A DNA stretch of 64,000 bases from Betaproteobacteria bacterium. Its GTDB lineage: Bacteria; Pseudomonadota; Gammaproteobacteria; Burkholderiales; Casimicrobiaceae. Position 1 is the stretch's first letter. The number at the start of each line of letters is the position of its first letter. The stretch is from positions 1-64,000 of the forward strand of contig JADKEV010000033.1 in assembly GCA_016717855.1 (NCBI GenBank). The letters run 5' to 3'. The position numbers and the translations under genes were made by a program. Below the pieces are notes generated by a model. The model was not told the origin of the DNA. It saw only the letters and a list, made by a program, of their open reading frames with translations, and ran no database searches. This document shows, in pieces, positions 8,575 through 17,898 of this stretch.

Positions 8575-9534
8575 TCACATCGCCAGCGGCAGCTCGATGC
8601 CCAGGCCTCTGGCGCGCGCCAGTTCGACCAGCGCGGCACCCACCACCAGGTCCTGGATCGCCAGGCCCTGCGACTCAAAGATCGTGATCTGCGTGGGCGT
8701 CGACCGCCCTTCGGCGCGGCCGGCGACGATCGTGCCCAGCTCGACGAGTTGCCGCGGGTGCAACCGCCCCTTCTCCAGCGCAGGCAGCAGGTCCCCCGCC
8801 TCGCGCAATGCCGTTGGCACCGTGTCCACCGCGATCAGCGATGCGCGCGCGACGGTCGTTTCGTCGAGTTCCCTGCGGGCGAGCGAATTGGCCCCGACGG
8901 CATTGATGTGCGTGCCAGGCTCGAGGCAGTCACCGTTGAACAGGGGCGTGGCCGACGAAGTGATGGTGACGACGATGTCGCTGCCGCGCACGGTGTCCTC
9001 GGCGGAGGCCATCGGTTCGACGGGTACGCCGAGTTCCGCGCGCATGCGTTCGCAGAAGCGCGCCAGCCGGTCGGGATTGCGGCCGAACACCTTGACCTGC
9101 CGCAGCGTGCGCACCAGCGCGATCGCGCGCAGCTGCCCGACCGCCTGCCAGCCGGTGCCGAACAAGCCGACGACGCCCGCATCCGGCCGTGCCAGGTGCC
9201 GGGTCGCGACTCCGCTGGCGGCGCCGGTGCGCATCATGCCCAGGATGTTGCCTTCGAGGATCGCGTCGAGATGTCCGCGCTCGGCGTTGTAGAGATAGAT
9301 CAGGAACCGCGTCGCTTCGCGGCTGTTGGTGTAGTGCTTGTAGCCGATCACGTTGAGCGCCGGCACCGCGCCCTGCATCAATTGCTGGGAAACCTGCGGC
9401 AGGCGCACGCGCTCGCGCGGCAGGTCGATCGCCTCGCCCAGCCCCAGGTGGCGGAAGGCCGCCGCGACGCGATCCAGCGCCAACGGCATCGTCAGCACCT
9501 GCTTGACATCATCCTCGCGCAGGAAGAGTGCCAC
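8575..9534 (-). CDS. Ornithine cyclodeaminase/mu-crystallin family protein
   Basis: 319 residues. The family's Rossmann motif is seen as GVVGLFGTGWQAVGQLRAI (about 125-145), preceded by GMMRTGAASGVATRHLARP, the typical substrate-loop segment, and followed by VTITSSATPLFNGDCLEPGT and HINAVGANSLARRELDE. Members convert ornithine to proline, reduce cyclic imines (pyrroline- or piperideine-2-carboxylate) or are alanine dehydrogenases; the sequence alone does not settle which. I chose the GTG at 9534, because a GGAG lies seven bases upstream inside the end of the TerC gene and no ATG occurs in the right place; an open frame continues further upstream but is antisense-free noise from the terC coding strand in another frame. 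Stop-to-start distance to terC is two bases, so they are co-transcribed. Confidence 0.85.
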   Translation of the reverse strand: MALFLREDDVKQVLTMPLALDRVAAAFRHLGLGEAIDLPRERVRLPQVSQQLMQGAVPALNVIGYKHYTNSREATRFLIYLYNAERGHLDAILEGNILGMMRTGAASGVATRHLARPDAGVVGLFGTGWQAVGQLRAIALVRTLRQVKVFGRNPDRLARFCERMRAELGVPVEPMASAEDTVRGSDIVVTITSSATPLFNGDCLEPGTHINAVGANSLARRELDETTVARASLIAVDTVPTALREAGDLLPALEKGRLHPRQLVELGTIVAGRAEGRSTPTQITIFESQGLAIQDLVVGAALVELARARGLGIELPLAM

Positions 9535-9536
9535 CG

Positions 9537-10271
9537 TTATTCTCCGGTGACCGGGACCCCGGCCTTCGCCGCCGCGCGCCGGCTGAGCCACTTGCCGCCG
9601 ATGATGACCAGCGCGGCGCCGACCAGGCCGGGCAGGCTTATTTCGAGGCTGCCGGGGATGACTTGCAGATCGTGGTGCGGAAACACCGCCTTGACCCAGT
9701 CGATGATGGCCGGGTCGGTGACGAACATGTCGCCCGCCAGGTAGCCCAGCAGGGCGCCGCCCAGGGTGATGATGATGGGAAACTTCTCCATCAGCTTGAG
9801 CATCAGGGTGCTGCCGAAGATGATCAGCGGAATGCTGATCGCCAGGCCGATGATCAGCAGTGTTGGATTCCCCTTGGCCGCCGCCGCGACGCCGATGACG
9901 TTGTCCAGGCTCATCACCAGGTCCGCCATCAGGATCGTCCTGATCGCGGCCCACAGCACGACGTGCTCGACGACGGAAGTCTCGTCGTCGTCGCCCTCGG
10001 CCAGCAGCTGCACGCCGATATAGAGCAGCAGCAGCGCGCCGACGATCTTGAGGTACGGGTACTTCAGCAATTCGACCGCGAAGATCGTCAGCACCACCCG
10101 CATTGCGATCGCCGCGGCGCTGCCCCAGATGATGGCCAGCTTCTGGTGCCTGCCCTGCAGCCCGCGCGCGGCCATGGCGATCACCACCGCGTTGTCGCCG
10201 GAGAGGACGATGTTGACCAGAATGATGTTGCCCAGCGCCGCCCAGATGGCGGGAGAAGAAAACATGTCCAT
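9537..10271 (-). CDS. TerC-family integral membrane protein (YjbE type)
   Basis: 244 residues with about seven membrane helices. The two family motifs with membrane Asp residues are present: NIVLSGDNAVVIAMAARGLQ near 20 and DLVMSLDNVIGVAAAAKGN near 120, with an acidic loop (EGDDDETS) between them. TerC/YjbE proteins are linked to metal export, best known for Mn2+, and to supplying exported metalloenzymes. A purine-rich AGGGGAT precedes the ATG at 10271. The 158 bases upstream, up to sucD, were looked at for a manganese (yybP-ykoY) riboswitch because such genes often carry one; I see no convincing example. Confidence 0.87.
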   Translation of the reverse strand: MDMFSSPAIWAALGNIILVNIVLSGDNAVVIAMAARGLQGRHQKLAIIWGSAAAIAMRVVLTIFAVELLKYPYLKIVGALLLLYIGVQLLAEGDDDETSVVEHVVLWAAIRTILMADLVMSLDNVIGVAAAAKGNPTLLIIGLAISIPLIIFGSTLMLKLMEKFPIIITLGGALLGYLAGDMFVTDPAIIDWVKAVFPHHDLQVIPGSLEISLPGLVGAALVIIGGKWLSRRAAAKAGVPVTGE

Positions 10272-10429
10272 CGTCGATCCCCTGCTGCTGCTGCGTAAAA
10301 GTGCCGGGACTTCGCGCCACGGTCATCATGGCGGCGATTCTAGCCTACTGCGCCGCCGCATCCGGCCCATGCTACGGAGTTTGCCGCTGCGGCGCAAACG
10401 CGACGGCGTACGCGGCGCCTTCCGCCGGG

Positions 10430-11312
10430 CTACAGGACCGACTGCAGCAGCCGCCCCATCTCCGCCGGATTCCGCGTGACCTTGATCCCGCACGCCTCCA
10501 TCACTGCCAGCTTCTCCTGCGCCGTGCCCTTGCCGCCGGAAATGATGGCGCCCGCGTGCCCCATGCGCTTGCCGGCCGGCGCGGTGACGCCGGCGATGAA
10601 GCCGACGACGGGCTTCTTCATGTTGGCCTTCACCCACTCGCGCAGCTGTCTCCTCGTCGGAGCCGCCGATCTCGCCGACCATGATCACGGCGTCGGTCTC
10701 CGGATCGTCGTTGAACATCCGGAGGATGTCGACGTGCTTCAGGCCGTTGACGGGGTCCCCGCCGGTGCCCACGCACGTCGACTGGCCGAGGCCCAGGTCC
10801 ATCAGCTGGCCTACCGCTTCGTAGGTCAGCGTGCCGGAACGCGAGACGACGCCGATGCGGCCCTTCTTGTGGATGTGGCCGGGCATGATGCCGATCTTGA
10901 TTTCGTCGGGCGTGATCACGCCCGGGCAGTTCGGGCCGACCAGCAGCGTCTTCCTGTTCTGCTTTTTCATCCGGTCCTTGACCTCGACCATGTCCCGGAC
11001 CGGAATGCCTTCGGTGATGCAGATCACCAGATCGAGATCGGCCTCGACCGCTTCCCAGATCGCCGCGGCCGCAAATGGCGGCGGCACGTAAATCACCGAC
11101 ACGTTGACGCCCGTCTTCTCCTTCGCGTCCTTCACGGTCGCAAAGATGGGCACGCCTTCGAAGTCCTCGCCGGCCTTCTTGGGATTGACGCCGGCGACGA
11201 AGCAGTTCTTGCCGTTCGCGTACTCGCGGCACATCCGGGTGTGAAACTGGCCGGTCTTGCCGGTGATGCCCTGCGTGACCACGCGGGAGTTCTTGTTGAT
11301 CAGAATCGACAT
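10430..11312 (-). CDS. sucD: Succinyl-CoA ligase alpha subunit, frameshifted in this sequence
   Basis: Starts at ATG 11312 (MSILINKNSRVVTQGITGKT) and follows the family closely: the CoA-binding N-terminal domain, TLLVGPNCPGVITPDE, GRIGVVSRSGTLTYEAVGQL and CVGTGGDPVNGLKHVDILRM. After IGGSDEETAA, near 10638-10643, the frame breaks. The expected WVKANMKKPVVGFIAGVTAP continues in another frame and ends at 10430 with GRLLQSVL. The active-site histidine, which normally sits in the AGxTAPxGKRMGHAGAI segment, is in the second part. Comparing GCGCGAG with the expected coding, two bases seem to be missing. Total length (about 294 codons) equals the family norm, so this is most likely a sequence error in a working gene. 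It forms the classic sucC-sucD pair, acting in the TCA cycle in the cytoplasm. Confidence 0.93.
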
Positions 11313-11376
11313 GAGGTTTCCTTGGTTTGGCTCGGGCGGGGGGCCGGATGGTGTGGCGCAAGCCGGGTCAATGCGT

Positions 11377-12541
11377 TCACGCCGCAACCGCCGCGACGAT
11401 TTCCTTCGCCGCATCGGCGATGTTGCCGGCCTGGATGATCGGGAGGCCGGAGTCCTTCAGGATCTGGCGGCCGACATCTTCGTTGGTCCCGCGCATGCGC
11501 ACCACCAGCGGGACCGAGAGATTCACCTGCCGCGCCGCCTCGACGACGCCGTTGGCGATGGTGTCGCAGCGCATGATGCCGCCGAAGATGTTGACCAGGA
11601 TGCCCTTGACCTTGTCGTTCTTGAGCATGATCTTGAACGCCTCGGTCACCTTCTCCGGTCGTCGCCCCGCCGCCCACGTCGAGGAAGTTGGCGGGCTCTG
11701 CGCCGAACAGCTTGATGGTGTCCATCGTCGCCATCGCCAGGCCGGCGCCGTTGACCAGGCAGCCGATGTTGCCGTCGAGCGAGATGTACGACAGGTCGAA
11801 CTTCGAGGCTTCGACCTCGGCCGGATCCTCTTCATCGAGGTCGCGCATCGCGACGATGTCCGGATGGCGGAACAAGGCGTTCGAATCGAAGTTCATCTTC
11901 GAGTCCAGCGCGACCACCTGGCCGCTGCCGGTCACGATCAGCGGGTTGATCTCGGCCAGCGAGGCGTCGGTTTCCCAGAACGCCTTGTACAGCCCCTGCA
12001 ACGCGGCGCGGCCCCCGGCGAGGCTGGCTTCCGGTATCCCGATCTTGCGGCTGATTTCGTCGGCATCGCCGTCGGTTAGTCCGGTCGCGGGATCGATGAA
12101 CACCTTGTGAATCTTCTCCGGCGCATGCGCGGCCACTTCCTCGATGTCCATCCCGCCCTCGGAGGACGCCATCAGGCAGATGCGCTGGGTCACGCGGTCG
12201 ACGACCATGCCCACGTACAGTTCCTTTCTGATGTCGGCGCCCTCCTCGATCAGCAGCCGCCGCACCTTCTGGCCGGCCGGTCCTGTCTGATGCGTGACGA
12301 GCTGCATGCCGAGTATCGCGCCGGCGAACTCGCGCACCTGCGCGATCGACTTCGCGACCTTGACGCCGCCGCCCTTGCCGCGGCCGCCCGCGTGGATCTG
12401 CGCCTTGACGACCCAGACCGGGCCGCCCAGCTGCTCAGCCGCCTTGACCGCCTCATCGACGCTGAAGCACGGCACGCCGCGCGGAGTCGGGACACCGTAC
12501 CGGCGCAGGATTTCCTTGCCTTGGTATTCGTGGATTTTCAT
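11377..12541 (-). CDS. sucC: Succinyl-CoA ligase (ADP-forming) beta subunit, frameshifted in this sequence
   Basis: Starts at ATG 12541 with MKIHEYQGKEILRRYGVPTP, the typical ATP-grasp N-terminus, and continues with VWVVKAQIHAGGRGKGGGVK, LAEINPLIVTGSGQVVALDS and GNIGCLVNGAGLAMATMDTI. At DVGGGATT, near 11655-11659, the frame slips. The expected EKVTEAFKIMLKNDKVKGIL and NIFGGIMRCDTIANG continue in another frame to the stop at 11377. One surplus G (CCGGAG where CCGAG is expected) explains it; without it the protein has the normal 387 residues. Together with SucD it makes succinate, CoA and ATP (or GTP) from succinyl-CoA. The downstream sucD starts 64 bases after the stop. Confidence 0.93.
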
Positions 12542-12597
12542 TGGATGGTCCTGCCCTGTTTGAAGTGGTACTACGATACAGGCTGCCCGCCATTGTG

Positions 12598-13173
12598 CTA
12601 TTGACCTTGGTCAACCGGCGTTTGCTCCGCTCTCTGGCGATACCACCGCGGGTAGTAGCGCCGCACCGTGGCGCCCGTGGTGACCAGCGCATGGCAGCGA
12701 TCGAGCTGGAACGGCTTCACGCCATCGATGTCGTCGGTCTCCCGCACCTCGCTGGCGCGCATCTGGACCGCCGCGGTCGGCAAGCCCCCGAGCATTTCGG
12801 TGATGTGCGTGCAACCCTCGATCCCTCCGAGGCGTTCGCGCAGCGCGTTGCGAAAGCCCTGCATCAGCGATACGCCGACCAGCCGGGCATAGGCCGGGCC
12901 GATCGTGTCGCAGCCGCCCGGGTACGGCACCCAGTCGGAGCACGCCTCGACGTGCGTGATCACGAAGTCCGCGGTGAGGGTGACGCGCACGCTCATGTCG
13001 TGGACCGGATCGCCGCCCTGGCGCACGCCGGAGGCCAGTTCGTAGTCGTCGTCCTTGACGTCGACCAGGCGGGCTTCGATTTCGTAGCCGCCGCCGGCGA
13101 GCCGGAAGCCATCGTAGCGGAGTTCGCGCGTGTGCAGGCGCTGGCGCGGCGCGAGCGAAGGAGAAAGCGGCAT
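12598..13173 (-). CDS. DUF2889 domain protein
   Basis: 191 residues from the ATG at 13173. The sequence RQRLHTRELRYDGFRLAGGG, the EARLVDVKDDDYELASGV stretch and the C-terminal GCTHITEMLGGLPTAAVQ match, from memory, the DUF2889 family of small cytoplasmic proteins common in Burkholderiales and Rhodocyclales. The function of the family is not known to me. No signal peptide or membrane segment. It lies upstream of sucC on the same strand (56 bases between stop and sucC start) and divergent from glpK, with 161 bases between them for two promoters. An exact inverted repeat (TTGACC-TT-GGTCAA, 12601-12614) lies inside its last codons, just upstream of sucC. Confidence 0.75.
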   Translation of the reverse strand: MPLSPSLAPRQRLHTRELRYDGFRLAGGGYEIEARLVDVKDDDYELASGVRQGGDPVHDMSVRVTLTADFVITHVEACSDWVPYPGGCDTIGPAYARLVGVSLMQGFRNALRERLGGIEGCTHITEMLGGLPTAAVQMRASEVRETDDIDGVKPFQLDRCHALVTTGATVRRYYPRWYRQRAEQTPVDQGQ

Positions 13174-13334
13174 CGTGTGCTGGCCTGTTCGGATATTGCG
13201 CCCGCGGAAATTCCGGCATACTTCCGGATCGCTGGTGCGGGCAGGGAATTGAGCAACCAGCCCGGGATTTTACTCTGTTGCGCCGCAACACTCAATTTCA
13301 GCGGCCATCCGCGGCGCACTTGGGGAGTCGGTTC

Positions 13335-14826
13335 ATGTCTTTCGTACTCGCGCTCGACCAGGGCACGACCAGTTCGCGCGCCATCGTCTTCGATCAGGCG
13401 GGCAACCGCATCGGCGGGGCGCAGCAGGAATTCCGGCAATCCTTCCCCCAGCCCGGCTGGGTCGAGCATGACCCGCAGGAAATCTGGTCGTCGCAACGGG
13501 CGGTGGTCGACCGCGCGCTTGCGGACGCGCGGGTTGCCGGCCGCGATATCGCGGCGCTGGGGATCACCAACCAGCGCGAGACCACCGTGGTCTGGGAGCG
13601 GGCGACGGGCCTGCCCATCGCGCCGGCCATCGTCTGGCAGGACCGGCGCACGGCGGGCATCTGCGACGAGCTGCGGGCGCAAGGACTGGCAGGCCTGTTC
13701 CAGCAGAAGACCGGGCTGGTCCTCGACGCCTACTTTTCCGGGACCAAGCTGCAATGGTTGCTGGACCATGTGCCGGGCGCCCGCGCGCGGGCCGGGCGCG
13801 GCGAACTCGCGTTCGGGACCATCGACACGTGGCTGATCTGGAACCTCACCCGGGGCGGCTCACACGTGACGGATTCGTCGAACGCCAGCCGGACGCTCCT
13901 GTTCAACATCCACACCGGCGACTGGGACGACGAACTGCTGCGCCTGCTGCGGGTGCCGCGCGAGATGCTGCCGCGGGTCGTGCCGTCCTCGGGCGCCGCG
14001 GGCGCCGCGACTGTCGGACGGCGTCGAGATTCCGATCGCCGGCATCGCCGGCGACCAGCAGGCGGCGCTGTTCGGGCAGGCCTGCCACGCGCCGGGCATG
14101 GCCAAGAACACGTACGGGACCGGCTGCTTCCTGCTGATGAACACGGGCGCAGTGGCGGTCGCCTCGCGCAACAACCTGCTCACCACGGTCGCCTGGAACA
14201 CCGGGGGCCCGACCCAGTACGCGCTCGAAGGCAGCGTGTTCATCGGCGGCGCGGTCGTCCAGTGGCTGCGCGACGGACTCGGCATCATCAAGTCCGCGGG
14301 GGACCTGGAAGCGCTGGCGCGCTCGGTGCCCGACAGCGGCGGCGTGGTCCTCGTCCCGGCGTTCGCGGGCCTCGGCGCCCCGCACTGGGACCCGTACGCC
14401 CGCGGCAGCATGTTCGGCATGACCCGGGGCACGACGACCGCGCACATCGCCCGCGCGGCGCTGGACGCGATCGCGCTGCAGTCGGCGGAAGTGCTCGACG
14501 CGATGCAGGCCGACAGCGGCATCACGCTGACCGAGTTGCGCGTCGATGGCGGCGCCGCCGTCAACAACCTGCTGATGCAATGCCAGGCCGACCTGCTCGG
14601 CGTGCCGGTGGTGCGCCCGAAGGTGCTGGAGACCACCGCGCTCGGCGCCGCCTACCTGGCCGGACTCGCGACCGGCTACTGGTCGACGCCGGCGGACATC
14701 GAGGCCAACTGGCAGGTCGATCGCCGGTTCGAGCCCGCGATGTCCCGGACCGTCGCGGCGGGGCTGCGCGCCCGCTGGTCCCGGGGCGTGGCGCGCTCGA
14801 GGGACTGGGTACAGCCCGAAGCATGA
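13335..14826 (+). CDS. glpK: Glycerol kinase, frameshifted in this sequence
   Basis: Starts at ATG 13335 (MSFVLALDQGTTSSRAIVFD), eight bases after a GGGGAG. FGGY-kinase landmarks follow: ALGITNQRETTVVWERATG, VWQDRRTAGICDELR, KTGLVLDAYFSGTKLQWLLD, and TIDTWLIWNLTRGGSHVTDS. Near 14008-14012 the frame breaks after PSSGAAGAA. The expected LSDGVEIPIAGIAGDQQAAL, then MAKNTYGTGCFLLMNTG and LRVDGGAAVNNLLMQCQADL, continue in another frame to 14826. Joined, the protein has about 497 residues, the family norm, so a sequencing error is the likely cause. It makes glycerol-3-phosphate from glycerol and ATP. Neither a GlpF facilitator nor GlpD is next to it, but the ugp/ugpQ locus, which yields the same product, is 8 kb away. 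Confidence 0.93.
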
Positions 14827-14863
14827 TGATGCGGCGGGCGCGGCGATTGACCGTTATGCAATC

Positions 14864-17842
14864 TTACAGCGCCGCGCAGAACACGATGCCTTCCGGCGCC
14901 CAGCCCAGGCCCTGCATCGTCTGGTAGGTCGCGAAGTCGATCGTGTAGCGGTGATTCGAGTCGTTGAACAGCGCGCGGTTGTTGTACGTGCGGAACACCG
15001 GGACCGTGCCGGCCGCGCAGAGACCGTTGGTTTCCGGCAACCGCGTGTGGAACGCGATGCCCTCGAGCACCCAGCCCGCGTCCATCTGGACCGCCGCGCA
15101 TTCCGCCGCCTGGCCCGTGTAGAAATGCGAGTTCGGGCCGCGGCGCAAGCCGGTCGCCGGATCGATCGCGATCGAACCGTAGAAACGGCAGACCGGGCTT
15201 TGTCCGAGCGGAATGCCAAGCGCCGCCGTGTAGGCGCGGAAGCCCAGCCCCGTGCGGCTCCAGCCCGGGCCCGCGGCCCCGGCGTCGACGGCGGCCTGCT
15301 CGGCCGGATCGGCGGTGATGAAATAGTGATTCAACTGCGCATTGTAGAACTCGACGATGCTGGCGGCGACGTCGGCAATGCGCACGCGGGCCAGCAGCGC
15401 CCCGGGCAAACCGTAGCCGATCGCCAGCAGGTTGCCGCCGTTGAGCGTCGCCACGCCGCTGGCCCCGCCCGCAAAGTACGCCGAGGGCCGCCACAACAAT
15501 GTGCCGTTGGCGCCGAAACCGGCATCGGGTTGCCCCGCGGCCGACACGCGCATCAGCGCGAACTGGCTGGACGGGTTGTCGGTGGACTGGCCGCTGACGA
15601 CGATGCCGCCGTCCGCCTGCACGGCGAGGCCGAACTTCGAGTACTGCGATCCGCCAATGTACAGCGGCAGGCTCAGCATGCCGCCGACGCCGAAGCCGCC
15701 GTCGAGCGCGCCGGACGCCGTGAACTGCGCGAGCAGCGGCCGCACGCCGGAACGCGCCAGCACCAGCAACCGGCCCTGCGGCGTCATCGCCATCGCGTGG
15801 ACTTCGAGAAAGCCGCTGCCTGGAATCACGTGCAGCGCGACGCCGCCCGCGCCGAATCCCGCGTCCGGTTCGCCCGCCGCGTCGAGGCGCAACAGCACCA
15901 CGTGGGTCCCGTTCATCGACCCAGCCACGACGACTTTCTGGTCCGGCTGAACGAGCACGGCGCCGCCCTTGGCGTTGTCGCCCGGGCTCCGCAGCCACAG
16001 GCGGCTGCCGCTGCCCGCAAACGACGGATCCGCGCCGCCGCCGGTGAGGTAGCGCGCGACCACCAGCGAGCGGTCGTCCTGGCCGGTCACGACGCTCTTG
16101 CCGTCGGCCTGTATCGCCAGCGCGCCGCTCCTCCCTTTCTGGACCACGCCGCTGTAGAAGAAGCTGAACACCTCCTGGATGCCGTTGGCTGTGAAGCGCT
16201 TGCCGAACATCGCGGAGGTATCGCAATCGACGGTATTGAACGAAGTGCCGAGGACGACGATCTTGCCGTCGGGCTGCACCGCGGTGGACAGCGGCCATTC
16301 GCAGCGCCCGTTCAGCGGGAAGTTGCTGCGCCCTTTCGTGCCAAATGACGGATCCGCGGCGCCGTCCGCCAGGAAGCGCGAGAGCGTGCCGACCAGCCCG
16401 CCGTCGACGCCGGTCGCGCTCGCGACGAGGATCTTGCCGTCGGCCAGCGGGATCACCTGCTGCGCGAACTCGCCGAACGCCAGCTTGGCGCCGAACAGGC
16501 TGACGATGCCCTTGCCTCCATACGCCGTGTCGAGGACGCCTTCCTGCGTGCTGATCAGGAACGCCCGCGACGCGGTGGCGGAATCGTGGGCCAGGCCGTT
16601 GCCGATGTGCACCAGCTGGGCGCCGCCGAAGCTCAGCGACGCGATGCCCTGCGTGGCCCGCGATGCCGGCTCGGGAACGATCAGCGGGCCGCGGCCGGCG
16701 TTGAACGACAGTTCCGGCACGCCGCGCTGCAGATACCGTGCGACCAGCATGCCATCCGGCGTCGACCCCGTGACCAGCAGGTTGTTGTCGATCTGCTCGA
16801 ACACGTCCTCGACGGCGACGCTGCCGCCGCCCCCTGCGGGTTCCACGCGCAGCGTTCCTCCGGCGGCGAATTGCGTGTCCAGCCGGCCGGCCGGGTCGAA
16901 GCGGGTGATCGTCGAAGACTGCGCATTGCCGCTGCCGGCGACCGCGGCGACGACGAAATAGTTGCTCACCAGCGGGGCGATCCGCTTGATGACCTTGCCC
17001 TGCAGCGCGGCCGGCGTCGTCGCGCCGCCGGCCCCGAACGTGGGGTCGGGGTGGCCGTCCCTGGCCAGCATGAGCAGCGTGCGCGTTGCGCCATCGTTCC
17101 CGTTGGCCGCCAGCACGATCCGGTCATCGGCGAGCGCGGTCGCCACGCCCGCGTACGACAGGCCGGCGCCCAGGCCGGCCAGCACCAGCTTGCCCTTGAT
17201 CCCGTGATCCGGGTCGAGCACGCCATTGGCAGAATAGCGGTACGTGGTCAGGCCGAGGCTGGCCGCGGGCGCGTTCTGCAGGATGGCAAGCATCGCGCCC
17301 GAATTGAACATCTGAAAGCTGGAAGAGCCGGGCGCGGCACCGGACGCCAGCGGCAGGGCGATCTCGCCGCCCACGGCAAACGACGGATCGACCTGCCCCG
17401 ATGGCAGGTAGCCGTGGACGCGCAACAGCGCGCCGGATTCGAACGCCACCAGCAGGCGGCCGTCCGCCTGCACGTACAGGTGGCGCGGGGTCAGCGATTC
17501 GCCCGCGATGTCGATGGTCAGCGTGCCCTGGTCGCCGAAGCTCTGGTCCAGCGTGGCATTCGGCGCGTAGCGCTGCAGCAGCAGGACGCCGCGGCTGCCG
17601 GCCTGCCGCCGGCCGAGGATGACGAACTGGTCGTCCGGCTGCCGTGCCACCGCTGCGACGGTGTCGATCCGCGCATCCGGCGCGGAGACCGGGACGTAGC
17701 CCCGGCCGGCGCCGAAGCCCGCATCGATTTCCGCGGCGACCGCGGCCGGTGGCAGACCCGCGAGCGCGACGAACGCGGCAAGCGCATGAACGGCGCGGCG
17801 CGCGCGTTGGCGGAACGATGCTGCGGAGGCGAATGGTGTCAT
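14864..17842 (-). CDS. Secreted delta-60-repeat protein with DUF5648 C-terminus (copy 1)
   Basis: 992 residues from the ATG at 17842. An N-terminal signal peptide with twin Arg residues and a hydrophobic core (AVHALAAFVALAGLPPAAVA) ends near residue 35. Then about a dozen repeats of roughly 50-65 residues, each with a turn like VDPSFAVGG, PDPTFGAGG, ADPSFGTKG or LDGGFGVGG followed by a strand and a QPDGKIVV-type motif; this is the delta-60 repeat (beta-propeller-like). The last 170 residues, from FYNAQLNHYFITADPAEQ through GPNSHFYTGQAAECAAVQ to GLGWAPEGIVFC, are a DUF5648 domain, found at the ends of secreted proteins. Probably exported and surface-exposed or released; ligand unknown. It follows copy 2 on the same strand with 56 bases between. 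Confidence 0.85.
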   Translation of the reverse strand: MTPFASAASFRQRARRAVHALAAFVALAGLPPAAVAAEIDAGFGAGRGYVPVSAPDARIDTVAAVARQPDDQFVILGRRQAGSRGVLLLQRYAPNATLDQSFGDQGTLTIDIAGESLTPRHLYVQADGRLLVAFESGALLRVHGYLPSGQVDPSFAVGGEIALPLASGAAPGSSSFQMFNSGAMLAILQNAPAASLGLTTYRYSANGVLDPDHGIKGKLVLAGLGAGLSYAGVATALADDRIVLAANGNDGATRTLLMLARDGHPDPTFGAGGATTPAALQGKVIKRIAPLVSNYFVVAAVAGSGNAQSSTITRFDPAGRLDTQFAAGGTLRVEPAGGGGSVAVEDVFEQIDNNLLVTGSTPDGMLVARYLQRGVPELSFNAGRGPLIVPEPASRATQGIASLSFGGAQLVHIGNGLAHDSATASRAFLISTQEGVLDTAYGGKGIVSLFGAKLAFGEFAQQVIPLADGKILVASATGVDGGLVGTLSRFLADGAADPSFGTKGRSNFPLNGRCEWPLSTAVQPDGKIVVLGTSFNTVDCDTSAMFGKRFTANGIQEVFSFFYSGVVQKGRSGALAIQADGKSVVTGQDDRSLVVARYLTGGGADPSFAGSGSRLWLRSPGDNAKGGAVLVQPDQKVVVAGSMNGTHVVLLRLDAAGEPDAGFGAGGVALHVIPGSGFLEVHAMAMTPQGRLLVLARSGVRPLLAQFTASGALDGGFGVGGMLSLPLYIGGSQYSKFGLAVQADGGIVVSGQSTDNPSSQFALMRVSAAGQPDAGFGANGTLLWRPSAYFAGGASGVATLNGGNLLAIGYGLPGALLARVRIADVAASIVEFYNAQLNHYFITADPAEQAAVDAGAAGPGWSRTGLGFRAYTAALGIPLGQSPVCRFYGSIAIDPATGLRRGPNSHFYTGQAAECAAVQMDAGWVLEGIAFHTRLPETNGLCAAGTVPVFRTYNNRALFNDSNHRYTIDFATYQTMQGLGWAPEGIVFCAAL

Positions 17843-17898
17843 GACCGATGGTGAGCGTTGGGTTGCGCCAAGATTAGCATGGGCCGTCCGCACGGCGG

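Noticed and set aside
10272..10429. Manganese (yybP-ykoY) riboswitch upstream of the TerC gene
   Set aside because: The conserved loop sequences of that riboswitch could not be found in these 158 bases.
10638..11659. Programmed ribosomal frameshifting in sucC and sucD
   Set aside because: No slippery heptamer or downstream pseudoknot is seen, and these genes are not known to use frameshifting; simple sequence errors fit better.
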